64,000 nucleotides of DNA from positions 1,426,001 to 1,490,000 of the forward strand of contig JADILM010000005.1 in assembly GCA_016617785.1 (NCBI GenBank). Direction: 5' to 3'. The translations under genes were made by a program, and so were the position numbers. Positions 58,579 to 64,000 of the stretch are shown here, piece by piece (positions within the stretch are counted from its first letter, which is position 1; every line of letters begins with the position of its first letter). A model generated the notes under the pieces. The model did not search any database and was not told the DNA's origin. It was given only the letters and a program-made list of their open reading frames with translations. Origin of the DNA: Sporobolomyces roseus (lineage: Eukaryota; Basidiomycota; Microbotryomycetes; Sporidiobolales; Sporidiobolaceae).

Positions 58579-61500
58579 TCACACCACTGCCTCCTGTTGA
58601 TCCTTCGCACCCTCTCTCAATCTCTCGAGACTCTCGAGTACTTCCTTCCTCTCGTCATCTTCCAACCCCTCATCCTCCTCGACCGCAACCCCGATATCAT
58701 CCAACAATCTCTTCCAAACCTCTCCCTTTGTCGTCCCGAAGAAACTCGACAACTTCTGAGCTTTCCTCACTGATGCCGCATGACTCTGACTCGAAGATGA
58801 AGATGAGAGGTCGTCCGTTGAGCGTTGAGAGTAGACTCGAACTACTTCTTCGAGTGCGTTTGGGTCAGACTCCATCACGTATCGTAAACTCGCGATTGAA
58901 CGCCTGTAGGACTGAACGCTCGAGGAGTTGGAACGCGTTCGGTGCAGTTGTAGATCGACGTCGTGTTGGAAGTTGGCGTAGGATGAGGAGAGAGTCGAGA
59001 TGGAGGTTGAGCGTGAAGCGCCAATATCGGAGTGGGAACGTCGATGCATCAGAGTATGGCGAGGTCGAGATGTGCTACTAGAATTGGTAGTAGGAGCGAG
59101 GTAGAGTGACTGAGGAGGTAGATCTCCAAACAACTGTAATTCACGCTCTGATTGAGATCAGTTTTACTCTTGATTTTTAAGAGAGAGCTTTCTAGACTCA
59201 CACTCTCCAATTTCCTAGCTTTCGTCAACGCATCAACTCCCTGTCTGCCCCCCTTCGCACTCGGCTCCCATTTTCCTTCACCCGCTCTCTTCTTCTCCCC
59301 CTCTCCCATCTGCGGTGCACTCTGAGTCCCTACCCAATTCTCCCGATCCCTATCCCTCCTCGCTTTCTTCTCCTCACTCTTCGCCCCACTCCCACTCAGC
59401 AGAACCCCCTTGATCCTCTCCCCCATTTGTCGACTCTTACTCTTGCCCATCCCAACTTCCACTCCCACTCCCCCACCCTCATCTTCATACAATTGTGGTT
59501 TCTCATGAACTACCAACCCTAACGGTACGCGTTCCCCTAACACTCTTCTAACTTTCTCGAGTTTCTTCCGACGCTCATCCCGTTCTTTCTCTTTCGTTCG
59601 TGAATCGGGACCACTCCTGGATAACCGACGAGTTTTGGTCGATTGAGTGTTGTTGGAAGACGAATTCGAACGAGTGAGGTAGAGTTCGGGTTGGGGAGTA
59701 GTAGAGGTTGGGGAGTGGAGAGGGGAGACCATTGGTGAAGGGGAAGAAGAAGAACGTCTCATGATTGGAGCTTTCGATGGTGAAAGGTTCGAACTGGGTT
59801 GAGGAGTAGTCGAGGTAGGTGAGAGATCGTTGAGTGGGGTAGTAGGTGCGAGATGAGCCAATGAGAGATTAATCGATTTAGGTCTCAATTTCCTTTTCCC
59901 TCCTTCTTCCTCTTGATCCTCCTCAATCCTTCTTCTCTCCCCTTTGACTCCCACTCGACTCCCCAAAAGCCTCTCAAGCTTCTTACTCCTCTTGACTAAT
60001 TCACTCTTCTCCCTCTCTGACAACTCGTGACAGTTCAAAGGTATACTCTCCCTTCTCCCACGAGCTAAATCGTCTTTCGCTGAATCTAGTGAGTTCCTTT
60101 TCGAGTTGGAATTCGGAGAGGGTAAGTCTTGAAGGTAAGTGAAGGGACGGGTAGGAGAGTCGAGAGGTTGGAGAGGAGGTGTAGGGAGTGCAGGGGAGAG
60201 AGGGAGAAAAGAGTAAGGTGAGTTTGAGGGGATGACACCGGTCGATAAGACTCTTCGATGAGGTGAAGTAGGAATGGGGAGGGTCGTAGGAGGTGTACGA
60301 GTCGTCGAGCTAGTTGAGGGTCGAGCGGAATGGAGTAACGGAGCGGTAGAGGATGAAGTCGAGATCAGGCGAGAGTGACGGTGAGGCGAAGAGTGGGAAT
60401 CGATAGATGGAGTAGAGTAGGAATCGACGGAATCTCGTTGTTCTGAAAGAGAGCGAGAAGGGAAATCGGGTAAAGCAGGTAAAGTACTAGTCGATTCATT
60501 TGCTGTTCGAGATGCGGTAGGAGTAGCGCTGAGGGGTCGACGGGTTGAAGAAGATGACTTGTTTGATCCAGTCGAAGAAGTCGTAGAGCTGTGTGAAGAC
60601 TTGCCGTTTGGACCTTGTTGAAACCCTTCCCCTAATAACCATTTCAACTTGTCATCTTTCCTAATGATACTCTCTCGTGCTTCCTTGATCCCCGTTTGTA
60701 TACTCCTAGTATCCTCCTCATCCTCAGACGACTCCTCTTGTGGTTTGAGTGTCGATTGTTGACGAGATTTGGGAGACGCAGGCCAAACGTAGTGACTGAG
60801 GAGGATCGAAGCGATGGATTGATTCGACTCCGAATGAGAGGAAGACATGAGAATCGAGTCTGAGGTGGATCGTGGAGGTGGGGAAGGGAAAGAAGAGAGT
60901 CGTTCGTTTGAGAGTAACATGGTGATTTGTTCGTCGAGTGAAGTGGTTGAAGTCGAAGTCGAGAGTGAAGGTAGAGTTTGAAGGTATTCGAGACCAGCTC
61001 GAAGTGTTTCGATGAATAGTGAACGGGTGGATTCGTCGAAAGTAGTGGAGGAGGACAGGGAAAGCGGTTCAAGGAGTCTTTGGATTTGAGGCGGAAGTTT
61101 GAGTAAAGGAGGTTCAGGAGTTGGCAAATACTGTTTAGTTGAGGAGAGGTTGAAGCGGGAACGGAGGGACGGAGGGAGAACAGGATAGAGCAGTTGAAGG
61201 GGTTTGAGCGAGTAGGGGGAAGGAAAGGGGTCGAAGAAACAGAGAGGAGGAGAGACAAGGAGAAAGAAAGAGAGAGTCAATTTCTGGAACGAACATCGCC
61301 TCGAACAGGGGGGTTGGGGAAAAGAGTACGTACGAGATGTATCAGGTCATCCCTTATCGTCGACCAAGAGATAGATTGATCGTTTGCGATACCCCGCTCG
61401 GGAAGTCGTTCTTCTTTTCCTTTCTCCTGTTCTGCCCTTTCCTCTTCTATTGTTCTCTCCTGACCAGTGATTGATTCCTTTGACTGTTGTCTCAAGTAGG

Positions 61501-61864
61501 ATACGAGTTGCAAGGAGATGAACCATGTCGCTAAGGCCTCTTCCCTCTCCCCTCCCAATCCTTCTAGCTGTTGCGTAGAGTGTTGTATGCGTGTATTTGA
61601 TGAGAGTAGTTCGATCCAGTCGATGCTACTCATTACGCTGCTTGAGAGTAGATTGGCTCTTAATGAAATCGAAGTTGCTGGATCCGAACTAGCTTCTAAA
61701 TCGTTGAAACTGGTCGGTCGAGTAGAGAGAGAGTCGGAGAGTGGTATAGAGGTGTAGTCAAGGTATACACGATCGCGTAGGAGTCGATTGGGATAGATGG
61801 AGAGAGGTTTGAGATTAAGACAAAGCCAAATCCAATCCGAAAGTGATTCCTCCTCTCCGTTCAC
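58579..61864 (-). CDS. Large Ser/Pro-rich protein, unknown
   Basis: Three exons of about 1100 residues. The N-terminal exon (EESLSDWIWLCLNLKPLSIY, TWFISLQLVSYLRQQSKES, ISWSTIRDDLIHL) joins through GTACGT at about 61336 to exon 2, which opens with LTLSFFLLVSPPLCFF and SLFIETLRAGLEYLQTLPSL and then becomes a long Ser/Pro/Arg-rich disordered region. The last exon carries RRSHSDIGASRS and a folded-looking end RKAQKLSSFFGTTKGEVWKR, LLDDIGVAVEEDEG and a terminal helix. The KLSSFFG-type motif recurs at the C-terminus of some fungal signalling proteins, but I cannot name the family. The first exon is open to 61864 with only GTG there and no ATG until about 61634, so the start is unresolved. Confidence 0.6.
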
Positions 61865-61887
61865 TTCACTCTAACTCCAATTACTCG

Positions 61888-62783
61888 ATGGCAGAAGAAG
61901 AACTACAATCCTTACTATTCGTAGCTAGGGAAGTCTACGTCTATTCAGTGAGTAATCTCCCCTCTCTTCGGGATCCACGTTCAATCAACTCAATTCTCTC
62001 CCTCCCTCACTCGCTGTGAGTAGATCCCACCTCGACAAAGTAATGCAGGATACAGAGCAGCAGATTGGCAATCAGCTTCGTAACTCTCTGCCCTTCCTCT
62101 GCTCTCTCTCTCTTCTCGCTCAATCCCCTAAATCCACTTCCTCCTTCTTCCTCTTGTAACAGTGAGGAACCAATGTGGAAAGGACGATTGAGAGTCATGG
62201 AGTACGGTTCAGAACCTCCAACCCGTTGCCTCATCAATTTGGAAGACAAAGACTCTGGCGAATTATTCGCGCAATGTCCTTACCAACCTACGAAACAGAA
62301 TAGTCATGGAGGATGTGAGGCAGTGTTGGATAGTTCGAGGTATTTCGTATTGACTGTCGTAGATCAACAATCCGGTCAGAAAGCTTATGTAGGCATGGGG
62401 TTCCCGGAGAGAACTGAATCGTTTGATTTCAACGTTGCTTTACAAGGTCAGTTCTCTCTCCCTTTCCCCTCTCTTTTGACGGGAGCTCGTGCTGATAGGG
62501 ACTGTATATAGATTGGTCAAAACGACAATCACCACCTAAACTCACGTCGTCCTCAACGAGTGGAACAACCTCTTCACCTCATCTCCCAGCTGGAAAATCA
62601 AGAGATTTCTCCCTCAAAGAAGGTGAAACGATTTCGATCAAATTGGGTGGGAATAGTGCGATCAAGAAGAAACAAGAGAGTGATTTGACTGGATTAGGTG
62701 GAAGTTCAGGAGGAGGAGGAGGAGGAGGATTGGGAGGGTTCAAATTGGCTCCCCCTCCACCAGCTCCTCCTCGTGGTAGATAG
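61888..62783 (+). CDS. NECAP-family clathrin accessory protein
   Basis: Homologue of NECAP (adaptin ear-binding coat-associated protein), which works with AP-2 in clathrin-mediated endocytosis. Five exons. The PHear domain begins MAEEELQSLLFVAREVYVYS, continues after a splice with IPPRQSNAGYRAADW, then EEPMWKGRLRVMEYG, RCLINLEDKDSGELFAQCPY, LDSSRYFVLTVVDQQSGQKA, YVGMGFPERTESFDFNVALQ and DWSKRQ. The signature runs (P-x-x-x-S-N-x-G-Y-R-A-x-D-W, GMGFxERxxSFDFNVALQD) are intact. The tail has EGETISIKLG, a Gly run and a Pro run ending APPRGR. Its start is only 24 bases from the open end of the divergent minus-strand gene. Confidence 0.92.
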
Positions 62784-62933
62784 AAGAGAACGCTACATGT
62801 TTGTATTGACTATATCGGTTCATCTAGAAAGGGACTGTTCTCTTGTTGTGCGATGCGAGAGAGAAAAAGCAAAATAACGATAATTTCTAGAATGACAAGA
62901 AAGAAACGATGCAAAGAGAACAGAACAAACGTA
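62784..62933. other. Convergent intergenic region
   Basis: 150 bases between NECAP (+) and the GT92-like gene (-). No gene. Confidence 0.4.
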
Positions 62934-64000
62934 CTACAGATTTACAACATTATCCATCTCGACGATACCCGGTAACGCCATGAGTTCCTCCACTTCTACC
63001 CCTTCCTCCCAAAACCATTCCTCTCCATCTCCCTTTCCTTTCTCTCTCCAACCCTCCAAAATACTCCTCGTCATTCTACCCTGCCAAGAATCCCTCGCCT
63101 TCAAATCCCTCTCATACAAACCCCACCAACTCTCTGGTCTACTCGCCAATTCCTCCCCAAACTCTTCTCCACCCGCTTCTGAAAACTCTTTTGAAAACTC
63201 TGTACCGATCAAGGCTGAGCGGTTCGAGAGTTCGAAATCGGTCGGGATATAGTTTCGAGCACAACCGGCTAATCCATCTTTCGTACGCCAGTCGGAAGGT
63301 GTCGAGGAGAGGACATGGAATTTCGAGAAACAATCTGAAAGGGATCTTTGACTATAATCTGTGAGAGCTACTCCGACCTCAGCGCACATCCGGGGGGGAT
63401 GAGGAGGAGAGAGAAAGCTTACGGTACAAGTAGAGTCCTTCTTGTGGGATCGCTTCACCGTGATACGGATAGTTCCCTCGATCGTATTTCAATTCTCGTC
63501 CTTGTGAATCAAAGATTCGATTTGTCGGTAATTGCTTGCAGGAATCTGTGGATCATTTCTTTCCTTACATCAGGACAATCGGCAACTTGATGAAAGAGAG
63601 AGAGAATCTCACGTGGTCCTAACCATCCAGCGACGTTAGGTTTCCTTTCCGCATGAAGGAAGATCTATTCCCTCCCCCTCATTTCTCGTCAGTCCAACAT
63701 TGCGAGTAGAGAGCGAGACTACTAGGCTTACCTTGCCATAAGTGTGATAACCACTAGGAATCCTATCCCTCACTGTCAATTCCTGCGTCACAAACTGATC
63801 CCTCCCCAACGTCCTCACTCCATAATTCTGAAACGGATACCTCAGAATCGGTACACAAGTCGCTTGTTTCAACTGTTCGAAGAGGGAATGGAGGGGATAG
63901 GTCCATTGTTGCGTTTCAGAGGAAGAGGGGATGGGAGAAGGGATTGGGGAGGACCAGCCTGGTGCATCGACCATGAGGAACTCGTCTACGTCGTGATGGG
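62934..64000 (-). CDS. GT92-like glycosyltransferase (3' part, cut by window)
   Basis: Only the C-terminal part is present; the gene runs off the right edge. The first visible codons read HHDVDEFLMVDAPGW, matching the D-x-D-E-F element of DUF23/GT92 glycosyltransferases. Then PLHSLFEQLKQATCVPILRY, PFQNYGVRTLGRDQFVTQEL, HAERKPNVAGWLGPREI (after a splice; matches the family's later K/H-rich part), LAGCARNYIPTDFELSNRSA and a Trp/Glu-rich end (WWGLYERDLKARDSWQGR to EMDNVVNL). Acceptor and substrate are unknown. The family call depends mostly on the DVDEF element and overall layout. Confidence 0.6.

Overview
This is a gene-dense fungal nuclear window. Almost every gene is split by short introns (mostly about 50-80 nt) with GTGAGT/GTAAGT-like donors and CTGAC/CTAAC branch sites. 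The proteins are eukaryotic: TFIIIC, SNARE, MICOS-free mitochondrial factors, a YqjM-type flavoprotein, a CPL1-like secreted protein and expanded MYND and BTB-like families. I infer a basidiomycete yeast or dimorphic fungus, probably Pucciniomycotina (Microbotryomycetes-like). That assignment is inference, not a measured phylogeny. I saw no transposon, CRISPR, rDNA or viral gene.

Layout. 0-5 kb: TFIIIC subunit TFC4 (-) diverging from the SNARE BET1 (+). 5-11.4 kb: an RTA1-type membrane protein (-), an AIM19-like mitochondrial protein (+) and a SIW14-type phosphatase (-). 11.7-15.5 kb: LEU2 (-) diverging from the ribosome-biogenesis nuclease NOB1 (+). 15.7-24.9 kb: a fucosyltransferase-like Golgi protein, a YqjM-type oxidoreductase, ribosomal protein uS17/RPS11, a lipoate ligase (all -) and HAM1/ITPase (+). 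25-33.5 kb: a CPL1-like Cys-rich secreted protein (-), a low-molecular-weight phosphatase (+), a large disordered protein (-) and a TDP1-fold protein whose catalytic residues appear lost (+). 33.6-47 kb: an MFS transporter (-), a previously unlisted 64-aa three-exon gene (-), NOP14 (+), an unknown protein (+), the PI(3,5)P2 scaffold VAC14 (-) and AFG1 (+).

48.1-56.2 kb is different. It is an accessory-looking island around a tRNA-Gly gene, with one intact BTB-like gene, two decayed-looking pieces of the same family and three paralogous MYND-finger genes, separated by unusually long empty stretches. 56.9-64 kb returns to ordinary single-copy genes: an unknown small protein (-), an uncertain gene (+), a large disordered protein (-), NECAP (+) and a GT92-like glycosyltransferase cut by the right edge (-).

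Most genes are housekeeping and unrelated in pathway; several share short divergent promoters. The observations most worth following are the TDP1-like pseudoenzyme, the BTB/MYND birth-and-death island, the 64-aa spliced gene, and paired CCGCGG sites upstream of the MFS transporter.
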